Below are positions 11,582 to 22,191 of a DNA stretch of 64,000 nt, in pieces. The notes beneath the pieces are model-generated. The model was not told the DNA's origin, did not search any database, and worked only from the letters and a program-made list of their open reading frames with translations. The stretch spans positions 124,001 through 188,000 of the forward strand of contig JAMWFC010000087.1 of NCBI GenBank assembly GCA_027475525.1. Direction: 5' to 3'. Origin of the DNA: Macrolepiota albuminosa. Its lineage: Eukaryota > Basidiomycota > Agaricomycetes > Agaricales > Agaricaceae. Made by a program: the position numbers and the translations under genes. Numbering within the stretch: position 1 is the stretch's first letter; the number at the start of each line of letters is the position of its first letter.

Positions 11582-12888
11582 CTCTCATTGCATCGGGGAT
11601 CCCACGCAGGAAAGTATCAATCATTACCCAGTTGTCTGGGTAAATAGACATATTCTGTGCGTGGTCTATCAAGGTGTCATAGAAACCTTGAACACCCAAT
11701 CGCTCGGTGTAGGATGTTGCAATGAACGCCTCCCGAGCATCCTGCATGGTAGATGCACTTACAAACCAGTTATACAATTCAAGGATTACATCCTTGAACG
11801 TCCAGTGCTGTCGTGCACGATTATAGTGCAAGACATGATGTCGAAACCAGGCCTTGGCCGGTCCGTCTAGGAACTCTGGGAGAACAAATACACGTTCTCG
11901 ATCCAGACGATCCCCCCCATACTGGCATGCTGCCAGATGGTTGCACACATCCATCGTCCAATTTTCCAAGTCGCTAAACTTGGACTCCCCTCTGTACGGG
12001 TGGATGTGTTTCGACTCCACCTTACGCAGTTTGATACCTTCGGGCAGGCGCAATGCTATGCCTACCGCATCGTCGATTATACTACTGAGGCGCTGGTGCA
12101 TATTCTCAGTATACACCTTTGTCGCCTCAGTTATTCCAGGCGTTTTATTTCTACCTTCCGCTGGAGGTACCACAGAGAATGCACGTACAGGTCGGTGATC
12201 TGTATAGTGCACTTTCTCTGCACCCTTCCAATGCAGTGGGCTCTCCTGTCCCCCTAGCTCTTCTATCACCTGCTTTCCAGGGCCTCGGCTCGGATCCGCC
12301 GTGGGCGGGTCCCCTCTCCTGGTGTCAGGCTGTCGTGTCCGTTGGACATATTGCCTTCTCATCTCGTCGATGGGCGTTATCCCATCGAATACAATTCCCT
12401 GGTCGTCTATCCAGGAGTGTCCCTGGCGCTTCAGGTCTTGGTTCCGCATGCGCTGATAAGCTACTCTCTCCGCAAACTTATCAGCCAACGGCACTTGATT
12501 TGTCAGTGGAACATTCTCCACTGATTCCTGTTTTGTGTGAGGGTGCCTTGGCTCCCCCGCTTCGGGTAGGTTGCTATCTGCCACAGGTATGGTAGACACC
12601 GATTCAGTTGTCGACAGAGGTCTCCTTCGCTGACCTCTGAATACATTCTGTCTTTGTGCTGCCGCGAACCTGGCAGCGAACTGCTCGTCAGACTCTCCTG
12701 CTTGCTGGGGCGCATATATATTGCTCATTGCCTCTTCCAGATGGGGAGACAACTCTGGCTTTGCCACCGGGGGTATATTCGGAATCAAGTTTGCCCCCTC
12801 TGGAGTCGAGGCAGCTGATCCTCGATTAGCCTTGCGATACATATATGCTTGGGCTTCCAGCTCAAGAATCTGAACGTACAATGTAATG

Positions 12889-13042
12889 TATTCAACAGTA
12901 TTCAATTGAGGTACATTTTCACCTCTAGCCTGTATCAACCGTATGTGTTTCAGTACATACAGTCCTATTCAACAGTATTCAATTGAGGTACATTTTCACC
13001 TCTAGCCTGTATCAACCGTATGTGTTTCAGTACATACAGTCC
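12889..13042. repeat. 77-bp tandem duplication (assembly type)
   Basis: Second unit starts at 12966, in the N-terminal part of element A Gag. Confidence 0.9.
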
Positions 13043-13801
13043 TAGTCAAGCACACGTGGTATCCTTTGTAATGCTAGGGTATCTCTTCCATAGCATAGCA
13101 CACTGAACCTGAAGGGTGGACTCACTCCGTCCACTCTCTTCGTCATTGGACGTTTTGTCTTCCCAATGTACTGCCGGCGTTCTTTGCTCAGGAATTGTCG
13201 TTTCCTGCGGCACTCCGGCTCCCTGCTGACGTTGCGTCATGGGAGTGGATTCAGTTGGAACTCTCCAACTGCCTGCCTCTTGCCTCAGCATCTTCCCCAG
13301 AAAGTACGACAAAGGTCTGCGACCTTTGATAGGTCCCTGAGCACTACTCCTGCTCTGGAATTGTTGCCCTGACCTCCCAGTCTGCATGGAAGATTCATGA
13401 TCCCTGCCAAACTGCTGTTCCAGGTCTTCCACAATTGCCCCTGGTCTCGCTGCACCGCTTGGCGCAGCTGTCGGCCGCACTTCACTCCATTGCGTCCCTC
13501 CTGGCATTCCCTGAGGCTGTCGTGAAGGCTCGGCCTCAGTATTTTCTGACCTGGGATGACCCGGGTCAGTCACCGCAGATTGAGGATATGCCAACGACTG
13601 GTCAATGGTCTCACCATCGCATGTCGGTTCAGTAGATTGATTGGTCTACATCCAATCAAGTGTTGCTACATCTTGTTTTACCCGGAAGCGTGTGTCAAAG
13701 AAGTTGATGCACTGTTCGATGCAATCACAGTCTAGGCTATCAGTCTAGACCCGTAGTCTTTGTCCATAGTATCAGAATTGAACCTGAAAGGTTCAAAAAA
13801 G

Positions 13802-13982
13802 TGAAACAAAGTCAAGTATAGGGTTAGCCTTACGGTCACACCAACAGAACCAGATCGGTATTCGATTCTAGTACTACAAGTATGACAGTAAAATTGGCTG
13901 CCTTATGTAAGGCAGCCAGCATGTATGTAAAGTAATGTTAAATAATTAATATAATTATTTAAATATAGTAAAATATGTTACA
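13802..13982 (-). repeat. 5' LTR of element A
   Basis: 181 bp, about one difference from 1871-2051. Flanked on the right by GTAGG (13983-13987). Just inside it, the minus strand reads C-TTTTTT-GAACC, not the TGG.. expected for a tRNA 3'-end primer site. Confidence 0.9.
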
Positions 13983-13987
13983 GTAGG

Positions 13988-14288
13988 TAACCAAATAAAT
14001 AAGTCGTGTTTTGTCACATTCTTCTTTGACGGTCAGCGATTATTCGTCCTTGGTCAGCTCTCCTGCCTCTTGTGGCCATCCTTGCATTCTCCATGGTCAG
14101 CTTTTATTTCCTTAGCCCTCTGACAACAGTTAGTATTAGTTCATTTATTATTGATCAATGCTAATAAACATTGAATTCAGCTTATTAGTGAAAACTTGAC
14201 AACATTTAGCTATTGATATACTAGATATATCATCATGTAAGTAACTTTTAAAGAGTTTGAGCTATTGAAATGCTTAAAAAATCAATAA
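13988..14288. other. AT-rich stretch without a recognised gene
   Basis: The right part ends in TTTAG just before an open exon-like stretch at 14289, so it could be an intron or 5' region of the following plus-strand gene. No other signal was seen. Confidence 0.3.
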
Positions 14289-14445
14289 TTTAGGCAATCT
14301 TCAACTACTCATTCTGAACCCAGTACTCCTGAAGGTCAAAGACAGCAGGCTAGGATTGAAAGCAGGCTTCAACAGTTGCAAATGACTGATCCTGATGATT
14401 GTCATGCACATAGAAGTGGAAGATCTACTTCAGTGGTTATACAAC

Positions 14446-14601
14446 TGGGGATAGAGAGTCTGGGGATAGAGAGTCTGGGGATAGAGAGTCTGGGGATAGA
14501 GAGTCTGGGGATAGAGAGTCTGGGGGGATAGAGAGTCTGGGGATAGAGAGTCTGGGGATAGAGAGTCTGGGGATAGAGAGTCTGGGGATAGAGAGTCTGG
14601 G
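14446..14601 (+). repeat. 15-bp minisatellite inside a coding frame
   Basis: About ten tandem copies of TGGGGATAGAGAGTC; one copy near 14521 carries two extra G. A unit length of 15 keeps the frame (five residues per unit), but the 2-bp insertion breaks it. Confidence 0.85.
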
Positions 14602-15459
14602 GGTATAGGGATTGGGGGAGGAGAGTCTGGGGATATGCCTATTGCTGCTCAGGATCCATTTGCTATTGTCATTCCTCAAACTCTTTTGCCTGAAGGATGG
14701 AATGCACCTTTACAGAATCCTATACCTAGAATGGTGCCACCTCTACCTGTTTCTACATCCAGAAGAAACAATAGGCCTAGAATGGTACCACTTCTACCTG
14801 CTCTCCCTCTTCCTATACATAGAAGAGACAACCTGCCTACTATTGCTCCACTTCCTGTGGACATTCCTGAAACTGTTCTGCCTGAAGGATGGGATAGTCC
14901 TTTACAGAATCCTATGCCTGTGGTGGCTGCTTCTCAGGACAGGAGTGGGTTTATTGCTGGTGGAAGGCGGACTGCCCCCCTGGAACCGGATGAAGTTCCC
15001 AGAGCCTTTGACGACAATGAAATGGCGGAAGATGGACAACCAGCGGATCTGCTGGTACCGCCGGCGGATAACCTTGAACCAACGGATGTAGTTGTTCCAG
15101 AAGATTTTGAAATCTCCTTCCCATCTATGATCATGGGTAATGTCTCACCATTAACAATGATAGAGCGCAATCTGCGCTTGATTCAAATTGAAAGGCTCCT
15201 GCAAGCCCTTCAGGAATTCATTGCAGAGAAATCATTCCTATATTCTCATGTCGTCTGGGTTGCCCCAAGCAAGAATGTGAAAACTCAAGCTCACGCATCT
15301 CTTCAAAGAATCCAGGCCTCAATCCTGGTGAAGGCTCGTGCCTATGCACAATGCCGCAGTGCTCTGCTGCAACTGGGATCGGACCCCAGCATTTAGAGAA
15401 AGTATTCAGTTCTACAGAAAGCGGATTTGAATGCAAGCACAGCTATTCGAGATCCCAAC

Positions 15460-15715
15460 ATTCCTGGTTCATCAAGGATCAAGGTCATCCTACCACTCTC
15501 TCTGATGTCGACTCTCCCCAATGGCCATCCTTGACACATATCAAACCCTCGAGTGCACAACATCCATTCCACCACCTCTACAGTCAGAGTAAACCTGGAC
15601 TGGTGTATGGCCCTACAATAGAAAACTCTCACGTTGTGGTTTAACTGGCATCCCAACTTCCTTCCGCCCCAGCAGCTCATGTCCGTGGGACATTCAGGGA
15701 GCTGGGGGAAACTGA
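15460..15715 (+). repeat. Segment shared in inverted orientation with 34574-34829
   Basis: From AACATTCCTGGTTCATCAAG to GAGCTGGGGGAAAC, this segment is closely matched by the reverse complement of 34574-34829. In both places it follows the end of a KDZ-like coding region. One stop difference (TGGTTTAAC against TGGTTCAAC) separates the copies. Confidence 0.75.
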
Positions 15716-16019
15716 CAACGACCAGGTGGATATCCCTAATCCATCCATTAGTGACCCTGACTTAGAGGATATCCCTCCTTTGTTCATTCCTGCGAAAGAG
15801 GAGACGGAAGACAAATCTTTGCCGCCTTTGTTCATTCCTGTGCAAGAGGAGATGGAAGAGGATTCTTTGCCTCCTTTGTTCATTCCTGCGGAAGAGGAGA
15901 CCAAAGACAATGATTTGCCCCCTTTGTTCATTCCTGCGGAAGAGGAGATGGACGACAATTCTTTGCCATCTCTATTCATTGTTGGTGAAGGAGCAGAAGG
16001 ACTAACAGCAATGGTGTAA
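15716..16019 (+). pseudogene. Acidic repeat-protein exon (16-residue repeats)
   Basis: The frame, open from about 15644 to the TAA at 16017-16019, contains five imperfect copies of a 48-bp / 16-residue unit with the core PPLFIPAEEE..D..L (15763-16000). The residues are acidic and Pro-rich, with no catalytic motif. It is probably the tail of the gene at 14289, linked through the shared segment. No function can be given. Confidence 0.35.
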
Positions 16020-16880
16020 GGGCAACCTCTAGAGGCTGTGGCTCAGTCACACAGCTGGCAGAGGGAGATCCAAAGTGTATTAGAATATATACTGACAATA
16101 TCAAGGTAGCTACTCACCTGGCAGAGGGAGATCCAAAGAGAACAAGTCTGGGGATTCCCTATGCCAGGTTGGACGCTTCTGGGGCCTCTGAAGCGTGGGA
16201 AACAACTGTACAGTACAACAAAACCTTAAAAACTCGAAAATTGACTAACCAAACAAGTGTGCAAACAAGGGAGGAAAACTCCGGACTTTAGAAGTCAGAA
16301 AGGCAAACTCTGGCTTATCTAAGCAGCCTGGAGCGGTGCTGAAGGGCCCACACTTGTCTGAGTGATAGCTAAAGAACCAGAGCACCTCAAAGGTTGAGAA
16401 TAGTACCAACAGATAGTGTTGAAGAAGTAGTAACAGCAAAATGAGAGAATGGTAGAAGAAATAAGGAAGTGAATGAAAGGAGAGTGAAGAAATAAGGAGT
16501 GAAAGAAGAAGGGAATGAGGGGTCCCCTGACAAATGGAGACTGTGGCGGCCGGTGACGGCGGACAAATGAAAGTCCAGAGCGGCGGACATATGGCGACCG
16601 AGGACGAAAAAAACCTTCCGCCGCTATTTCTTGTGACGGCAGAAGAGACGGATGGAGGCATGGCAGCCAATGACAAAGAAAATCTTAAAACCTTCCGCCG
16701 CTATTTCTTGTGACGGCAGAAGAGACGGATGGAGGCATGGCAGCCAATGACAAAGAAAATCTTCCACCGCTTTTTGATGTAACGGCTCTTTAAATCCCGT
16801 CTTCCCCCTTCCAACAATCTCCTTCTCCAACCCTACCTACTGGTAACAATGTCCGGGAGTGGGAGGAATATGAGTCACGT
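16020..16880. other. No supported gene
   Basis: Holds a direct repeat of CTGGCAGAGGGAGATCCAAAG (about 16050 and 16120), a 77-bp assembly duplication, and a purine-rich stretch at 16430-16520. Frames here are low-complexity and unconvincing. The segment just before 16881 may be a 5' region of the next gene. Confidence 0.3.
16610..16763. repeat. 77-bp tandem duplication (assembly type)
   Basis: Second unit starts at 16687, in DNA without a gene. Confidence 0.9.
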
Positions 16881-17269
16881 ATGACTCGACGTGAGGATCA
16901 GAGAAGAATTAACGAATTGTATCAACAACGTGAGTATAATTTGGCACTGGTAATCATAGTTAATTTATTTCAACAGAACAAGAATTTCGCGCTAGAGCAA
17001 AACATGGTCGATGTAGGCCCATTGGCCCTTTCAATCAAGCTGGTCGTACTGATGATGTGTCTGTTGATATGTCAGAGTCACCCTCACCATCTTCATCGTC
17101 AGGCCTGATAGCAAAGTATGAAGACATCACACTTCCCAGACCTCAAGGGCCATATACACCGGACGACTTTGCATTTTTGACAGCAGACTACCTGCTTGAT
17201 GAGGATTTGTTCTATTCAGACACATTACATGAATCTAATAAAGAGGAGGAATACACATCGGACGAGTAA
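16881..17269 (+). CDS. Small hypothetical protein, two exons
   Basis: Exon 1 from ATG 16881 encodes a charged helix (MTRREDQRRINELYQQ). It ends at a GTGAGT donor (about 16930) and resumes after TTTCAACAG (about 16976), in a frame reading QEFRARAKHG, then a Ser-rich stretch, then an acidic C-terminus (YTPDDFAFL, EEEYTSDE) with TAA at 17267-17269. The intron is ~47 nt, typical of the window. A frame with the same sense extends upstream without an ATG, so the start could lie further 5'. I do not recognise the family. Confidence 0.4.
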
Positions 17270-17395
17270 TTTAATCCTTAGTTACTATAATTCTTGGCTT
17301 TTCCGTTGGTTATTTTTCAGAGGAGGAATACACATCGGACGAGTAATTTAATCCTTAGTTACTATAATTCTTGGCTTTTCCGTTGGTTATTTTTC
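17242..17395. repeat. 77-bp tandem duplication (assembly type)
   Basis: Second unit starts at 17319. Copies the last codons and stop of the gene at 16881. Confidence 0.9.
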
Positions 17396-17787
17396 GTTAA
17401 GATTAACCGTCCCGTTGTGCCGCTGATGAATCCATTATAAATCCGTTTGATCCATTACCTCCAGTTGTGCACTAGAAGGAACATAAACTGACAATATTCT
17501 GCTAGACCACAGGACATTCTGTGGATTATACATAAATATCACTCTAGTATTGTGTACTAGGCTACAGCACTTTACTACAGACATTTCAATTAGTTTGGAC
17601 AGGACTCAGGTCCACTAAGATTAACCGTCCCATTGTTTTGTTCTGTTATGCCACTCTCATGAACGTAAAAAACAACACACTCTTCAACGATTACACAAGG
17701 GGGACTCGAACCCTCGAATTGGGCAGTAGAAAGAATATAGACGTAAATAACAATTAGTAAAACAAAGTTATGTCATGTATAATGATG
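17396..17787. other. No supported gene
   Basis: AT-rich DNA. A minus-strand T-arm-like motif (GGGTTCGAGTCCC) at about 17700-17715 suggests another decayed tRNA-like sequence. Confidence 0.3.
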
Positions 17788-17867
17788 TGCACTAGTGGGA
17801 TTCGAACCCGGCTCTTGTGCACAATATGAAATATCAATGTATCAATATTCCATTTGACCACAGATCC
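17788..17867 (-). repeat. tRNA-like sequence
   Basis: The minus strand reads GGATCTGTGGTCAAATGG.. with a B-box (GGGTTCGAATCCC) and a CACTAGTGCA end, 80 nt. The D-arm-like TGGTCNANTGGAATATT recurs in the copies at 18051 and 52559-53302. The acceptor stem pairs poorly, so this is a tRNA-derived repeat, not a confident tRNA gene. Confidence 0.45.
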
Positions 17868-18050
17868 TTACCAAAAATTAGTACAGTTTACATCTAGTGC
17901 AAAAATGCAGCAGTATAAAAAGACACCATTATACATCATTATGGTGGACTAGGGGAGTTGAACCTGCCACTCCACACAATACTGAAAATTGAGTGGGTCA
18001 GATCAACTACCATAGGCACTGACAGGCAGGTTTGACCCCCTTCTAAGTAA

Positions 18051-18130
18051 GCGCCTGTGGTACAATGGAATATTGATAAATTGATATTTTATATTGTGCA
18101 CAAGAGGTGGGCTCAACTCCTGCTAGTGCA
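18051..18130 (+). repeat. tRNA-like sequence in R1
   Basis: GCGCCTGTGGTACAATGG.. to GGTGGGCTCAACTCC..GCTAGTGCA, 80 nt. The matching copy in R2 (minus strand, near 52260-52340) has a better B-box (GGTGGGTTCGACTCC). Confidence 0.45.
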
Positions 18131-18450
18131 TATTTGAGCAGCAGGCTGCTGATGTCCGCTAGCATTATTAATGTGATCCATTTAAAACTCCAGAGATTTC
18201 TGCAGTGGCATGGGTTGTTCATTTTTGTGCATGTGGTCATTCCAGATCTCGTGACTATGCGCAACTTCGTCCAACCCATACCCGCTTCAGTAATTTCTAG
18301 CGTTTTTAACGGATCAACTTGATGATGCTAGCGAGTGATGAACGGATATTTTATTAGGGCTTACAGGCCCTATTAAAATATTTGTCACTAGCAGGAGTCC
18401 AACCCGCCTCTCAATATTCCATTGTCACCATTAGACCCTATTAAGGTGGA

Positions 18451-18525
18451 GTAGGGGGAGTAGAACCCACCGCTGTACACAATATTGAATATCAATAAAC
18501 GAATATTCCACTGAACCACTGGGAC
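18451..18525 (-). repeat. tRNA-like sequence in R1
   Basis: The minus strand reads GTCCCAGTGGTTCAGTGGAATATT.. with a GGTGGGTTCTACTCC B-box-like motif. The following 77-bp duplication copies most of it. Its R2 counterpart is at about 51725-51800 on the plus strand. Confidence 0.4.
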
Positions 18526-18611
18526 TGGTTGCACGAGTAGAACCCACCGCTGTACACAATATTGAATATCAATAAACGAATATTCCACTGAACCACTGGG
18601 ACTGGTTGCAC
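18458..18611. repeat. 77-bp tandem duplication (assembly type)
   Basis: Second unit starts at 18535. Duplicates a tRNA-like sequence in R1; the R2 counterpart is single. Confidence 0.9.
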
Positions 18612-18686
18612 TGCTAATGTCAGCTGGCTCACATGCTGACGTCAGCTACCGTCTGCTACCGTCCACTGGCATGCCAGCGGACAGCG

Positions 18687-18840
18687 GACACTCACGCACC
18701 CTCTTCCGCCCTTCCCCCTCTTTCTCCCCAGTGCCATCCTCTCTACTCCCCACACTACCTCACGACACTCACGCACCCTCTTCCGCCCTTCCCCCTCTTT
18801 CTCCCCAGTGCCATCCTCTCTACTCCCCACACTACCTCAC
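18687..18840. repeat. 77-bp tandem duplication (assembly type)
   Basis: Second unit starts at 18764, in R1. R2 has only one unit at the matching place. Confidence 0.9.
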
Positions 18841-19171
18841 ATCCCCCCCGTCCACCACATGCACCCCGCTTCTCTCCTCCCCCCTGACCTGACGTCCGAC
18901 GTCTGCAACATCCGCTGGTGTACCAGCGGACACCCACGCTCCTTCTCTTCCCCCTTCCCCCTCTTTCTCCCCACCCCCATCCCTCTTCCGCCACCCCCCA
19001 TGCTCTCCGAGATGCCACCCATGCGGCGGACACCCATGCACCCCATTTCCTTCTCTCCTGCCCTGATGCCGGACGATGCCGGGGGTTGCCAACGGATTCC
19101 CGTGGATGCCGACGGATACCAGCGGATATCCGGCGGATGCCAACGGATGCACGACGGATGCCAACGGATGC

Positions 19172-19971
19172 TGTCAGGTTCCGCTGAATCGGGGGCTTTC
19201 CGGGAAAGCGACGCCCTTACGATGCGGACTTGATCTACGGATACTCGGGTGTCTGGAACTCCGGGGCTAGGACTCCGGGGTTCAAGACGAGGACAGGGGT
19301 AATCCCGGGAGAGGGGACTAGAGTCCGGGGGTTTTGGGTGAGAGTGGCTGGGAGTTAGAGGGGGTCGAGTCGTGAACCGGAGGTTCTAAGACGAGACCAA
19401 GTTAGTAACTTAAGAGTCGCGAAGTGCGTACCAAAGCTTAGAGCACGCGAATACTAAGGCGTGCCAGTCGAAGCGTACCAAACAAGGCGTACCAGTCAAA
19501 CAGAGGGCACGCAATATCCAAAGTAACAGTATGCAATATCAAGACTAGCGAATACAACGGGGAGCTATACTATAAGTACTACGGATCGTGTCTCGGGATT
19601 CCGGGGTGTCTGGGATGAGTTCCGGGGGCCATTGAGTAGCGGCCGGGGACTGTATACCGGGATCGCGCGTGTGGGGACGCGCGATCAATTGGTGCGGAGG
19701 GAGGTTGTGATGCGTGGGGCGTGATGCGTGATGGCCGGATGCGAGCCGCGTGATCTGATCGTTGATGGCGGGTGATCCCGGGGTCCGTGATGCAGGGGTC
19801 CCGGGGGGCTGGCTGATGGCGATCGTTGATGGCTGATGGCGGTCCTCGATGCGTGTGATGGCGGCGTCGGCAGCGGCGGGGGCGGGGTGCGCTGTGGGAT
19901 TGACGAAAGAGGTTCCCGGATGGGACTCCGGGGGTGTCCCGGGGAGGTTCCGGGGGGGAGGGGTCGTGACA
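19172..19971 (-). mobile_element. Solo LTR, family LTR-2, inserted in R1 (TSD GATGC)
   Basis: On the minus strand it begins TGTCACGACCCC and ends CGGAACCTGACA. GATGC flanks both ends (19167-19171, 19972-19976). It is 800 bp and GC-rich with a CpG-rich 5' part and no coding content. Its absence from R2 shows it arrived after R1 and R2 separated. Confidence 0.85.
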
Positions 19972-20054
19972 GATGCCGACGGATGCCAGCGGGTCACGAC
20001 GGCTGCCGACGAACTCCGACGGATGCCAGCTGATGGCTGCTGATGCCAACGCCC

Positions 20055-20208
20055 CTTTCAGGCCACGAAAACTCTTTTGGGAGGTATGCCACCCCCCTTC
20101 CACCTCAAAAAATCCATACAGGAACCTGCGCCTTTCAGGCCACGAAAACTCTTTTGGGAGGTATGCCACCCCCCTTCTACCTCAAAAAATCCATACAGGA
20201 ACCTGCGG
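20055..20208. repeat. 77-bp tandem duplication (assembly type)
   Basis: Second unit starts at 20132, in R1. Confidence 0.9.
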
Positions 20209-20271
20209 AAACGTAGGTGGGTGTCCGTTCATTGTGTTATCCGACCTTTGAATCTATCCATTAGTAACGGA

Positions 20272-20351
20272 CCTGTGGTGCAACGGTTAAATGTGTGTTC
20301 CATTGCTGGAGGCTTTTCCAAGGCCAGGGGTTCGATTCCCCCCCACAGGCA
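20272..20351 (+). repeat. tRNA-like sequence with perfect acceptor stem
   Basis: The acceptor stem CCTGTGG/CCACAGG is perfect, the B-box is GGGGTTCGATTCCCC, and an A-box-like TGGTGCAACGGTTAA is present. The anticodon arm folds as TTCCA/TGGAG with only a 4-nt loop, so a functional tRNA is unlikely. The same sequence sits in R2 (50842-50921, minus) with two or three changes. Confidence 0.5.
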
Positions 20352-20971
20352 TATGGCAGGCAAGACGAAGTTACTTTTTTCCTTGGTCCAACCAGACTCC
20401 GTGAACCTGCGTAGGCCTCTGTGGATGTCCGCTGGTGCCCTGCGCAGGCCTGGGAGGGCCCGCGTAGGTTTGAGTCCGTTGACGTACGTCTGCGTGGATG
20501 TCCGCCGGTGGCTTGCATAGGCCTGCGTAGATTTGCAGGGCCCTTTTGTGGACGTACGCTGGCGTTGGGGGTGGGAAAAGGATGGAAGGGGAGACGTGCA
20601 GCCTCGAGTTATTGCAGAGAGGAATGGAGAGGGGAGGGAAGTGGGGAACCTCGAGGAGGGTTTATTCATGCCATGAAGTCTGCCAATGGAGGAGGTTTTC
20701 ACTCGTGTGCTGATGCCTGCCGGCGGCCGCTGACGCACATTGACATCCGCTAGTGTCCGCTGGCATCTGCTGGGCCTGCATGCGCATGTGTGTGCCCGCC
20801 TTTTATCGATCCACTGGACCATGTCATACAGCACATTGTGACACGTCCGCAGCTCTGTATTCTATGGCACTGTGGGGACTGCTCCGCTCCAGTGTAGTGG
20901 ACTCCGCTGGACACGTATGGTACGGCACAAAGCGGGCTCCCGTACAACGTATGACACATACCGTTGTGATG

Positions 20972-22191
20972 TCTCTATGTGCCAGGAGGCCCCCCATGTT
21001 GACACCCAATGGACAGCCCAACAGGGGCAAAAATACCGCCAGAGAAAGCTGCAGTGGGGAAACTGGGAACGGGGTCTCAGAGGGCAGGTGCGCCCTCTTT
21101 GAAGGCCCTGGGAAGGGGCTTAGTGACACCCACCATTTCCCCTTGTCGGAGCACCCCCCACAATCCCCCTGCTCTTAAGTACTGGCCCAGATCACCTGGC
21201 ACATGATCAACACCATGGGCTGGCCCCAGCTCCTTACCCAGATGACCCCGCTCCTCAGCCCTACCCTCAGAACCCCCCATAGGCACCTCCTCTGGACCTG
21301 CCTCTAGCTCCACCACCCAATCCCTCTCCTCTACCCCCATCCTCTGGGTCATCCCCCCCAGCGGCCATCCCTGCTCCTGTGACATGCAGTAGGCCCTCCA
21401 TACACTAAAATGGAGCATCTCTCATGGTTGAGGCAGCACACCTCATACACAGAGGTGTCCCTCCAGATAGAAGGGCCTGGGGCCTTGAATAGGCAAGACA
21501 CCACATGACAGGCACAATGCAAGCACTGGAATCAATGTCCCAGCCCATTACTGATGAACCATGCATGAGGGGGCAAGCTCTGGGGTCTCTCCAGAGTCCT
21601 CTCAAATATCTTCTGCAAGGCATCCCCCCATAGGATCCTCGAGATGGTCCCTGTGGCCATGCCAGAATGACAAAAGTAAAGGGCTACAAGGCAGAGTCAT
21701 GGAGAAGAGCAGGGATGAGGGGGGCCCATGGTCATCCACACCAGAACAGGCACAGGACGACTGGGACCCACCTCAGAGACGGGTTTGTGGATTGGCCTGG
21801 GAAGGCCAAGCAAAACTGTCTTGGAAACAGGCTCTGGAAGATGGCTAGGGCCCACCTCCAGAGCAGGAGTATAGTGTTGTTCTGAAAGGAGAAGTCAATC
21901 ACAGTAAGTGGAATAGCATGGATACACTCATGCTGAACTTGTGCTGCCATGCACTCCCAGTCGAGCTGGCACCAGTACTTTGCATCCCAGCCCTCCCATA
22001 CGATCAGGAGTGTGACTTCATTTATAGCAGGCAGCATTGGAGAATGTGTTGGTATACATGACATGGTTGAGTTTGATGGTAATTTTTTTTTGATACATGT
22101 CAGGACATGTGCCAGATCCCATGCTTGGGCCCCGGCCCAGACCACTGGTTATGTGTGCCTCAGAGGGTCTCAATGCTTAGGGGGGGGGTGA
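20972..22191. other. CpG-poor decayed DNA, no recognised gene
   Basis: The segment is strikingly poor in CG dinucleotides beside R1. Frames are open over 200-400 bp on both strands but show no motif I recognise. It looks like an old transposable-element internal region decayed by C-to-T change. Confidence 0.35.

Larger units (their letters stand above)
11124..13594 (-). pseudogene. Element A Gag
   Basis: The frame starts at ATG 13592-13594, passes a TGA near 13046, and continues through a capsid region with signature segments SDLENWTMDVCNHLA, YDTLIDHAQNM and ETVEEFVAHAL-like sequence, to an acidic C-terminus (VEVDVYDNDYYA). Element B has the same segments. The CX2CX4HX4C knuckle present in B and E is not visible here; the corresponding stretch between the capsid and the acidic tail appears deleted. 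Two 77-bp duplications (11428, 12889) shift the frame artificially. Confidence 0.75.
1871..13982 (-). mobile_element. Ty3/gypsy element A (chromovirus-like, with extra ORF3)
   Basis: A complete element bounded by 181-bp LTRs (1871-2051, 13802-13982) that begin and end TG..CA on the plus strand, with the 5-bp target duplication GTAGG at 1866-1870 and 13983-13987. Order on the minus strand is gag, protease, RT, RNase H, integrase, chromodomain, ORF3, polypurine tract, 3' LTR. A solo LTR (9411-10530) is inserted between protease and RT. The two LTRs differ at only about one base, so the insertion is fairly young. Even so, the ORFs carry many TGA stops and the integrase has lost a catalytic Asp, so it cannot act autonomously. 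Five 77-bp assembly duplications (2300, 6862, 7984, 11428, 12889) add false frameshifts; a sixth lies in the nested solo LTR. Confidence 0.9.
14289..15720 (+). pseudogene. Degenerate gene, possibly C-terminal region of a KDZ-type transposase
   Basis: A plus-strand exon-like frame opens after an AG at 14288 (EPSTPEGQRQQ..), runs into a 15-bp minisatellite, then a long frame to 15396. Within it are two copies of a PEGW-centred motif (LLPEGWNAPLQNP, VLPEGWDSPLQNP), an acidic linker, and a helical block (AEKSFLYSHV, KNVKTQAHASLQRI, KARAYAQCRSALLQLG). A TAG at 15394 is followed in the same frame by ADLNASTAIRDPNIPGSSRIK. That last segment is shared with the 3' end of the KDZ unit at 34831 on the other strand, which is why a KDZ relation is suspected. 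The identification is tentative; the gene is broken. Confidence 0.4.
18041..20971 (+). repeat. R1: composite repeat, inverted copy of 50215-52345
   Basis: The whole segment, apart from the solo LTR at 19172-19971, is matched in reverse complement by 50215-52345. It contains tRNA-like sequences, short perfect palindromes around CCGCTGGCATGCCAGCGG (about 18660-18685), a pyrimidine-rich stretch (CTTCCGCCCTTCCCCC), arrays of GGATGCC-like units (19075-19170) and a second tRNA-like sequence (20272-20351). No transposase is visible. Open frames over it are conserved in both copies only because the DNA is. It is probably a non-autonomous mobile unit of unknown class. Confidence 0.7.

Noticed and set aside
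14437..14679. Minus-strand open frame of repeated five-residue units.
   Set aside because: It is the reverse reading of the 15-bp minisatellite; the plus strand carries the convincing flanking coding sequence.
16245..16676. Minus-strand frame rich in Leu and Ser resembling membrane segments.
   Set aside because: It lies over purine-rich DNA and a 77-bp duplication and has no start context or intron structure.
17788..18611. A possible CRISPR-like array from the repeated tRNA-like units.
   Set aside because: Units differ, spacing is irregular, orientation alternates, and the organism is a fungus; B-box motifs explain the repeats better.
18617..19233. Pro/Ser-rich open frames over the pyrimidine-rich part of R1.
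   Set aside because: Low-complexity DNA (CCTTCCCCCTCTTTCTCCCC) gives open frames by composition.
20272..20351. Functional tRNA gene call.
   Set aside because: The acceptor and T arms are good, but the anticodon arm has a 4-nt loop and no anticodon can be assigned, so it is listed only as tRNA-like.
20077..20834. Long overlapping open frames on both strands in R1, with counterparts at 50559-51109 in R2.
   Set aside because: They run across tRNA-like sequence and simple repeats, are open on both strands, and are conserved only because the DNA is duplicated. No protein motif is present.
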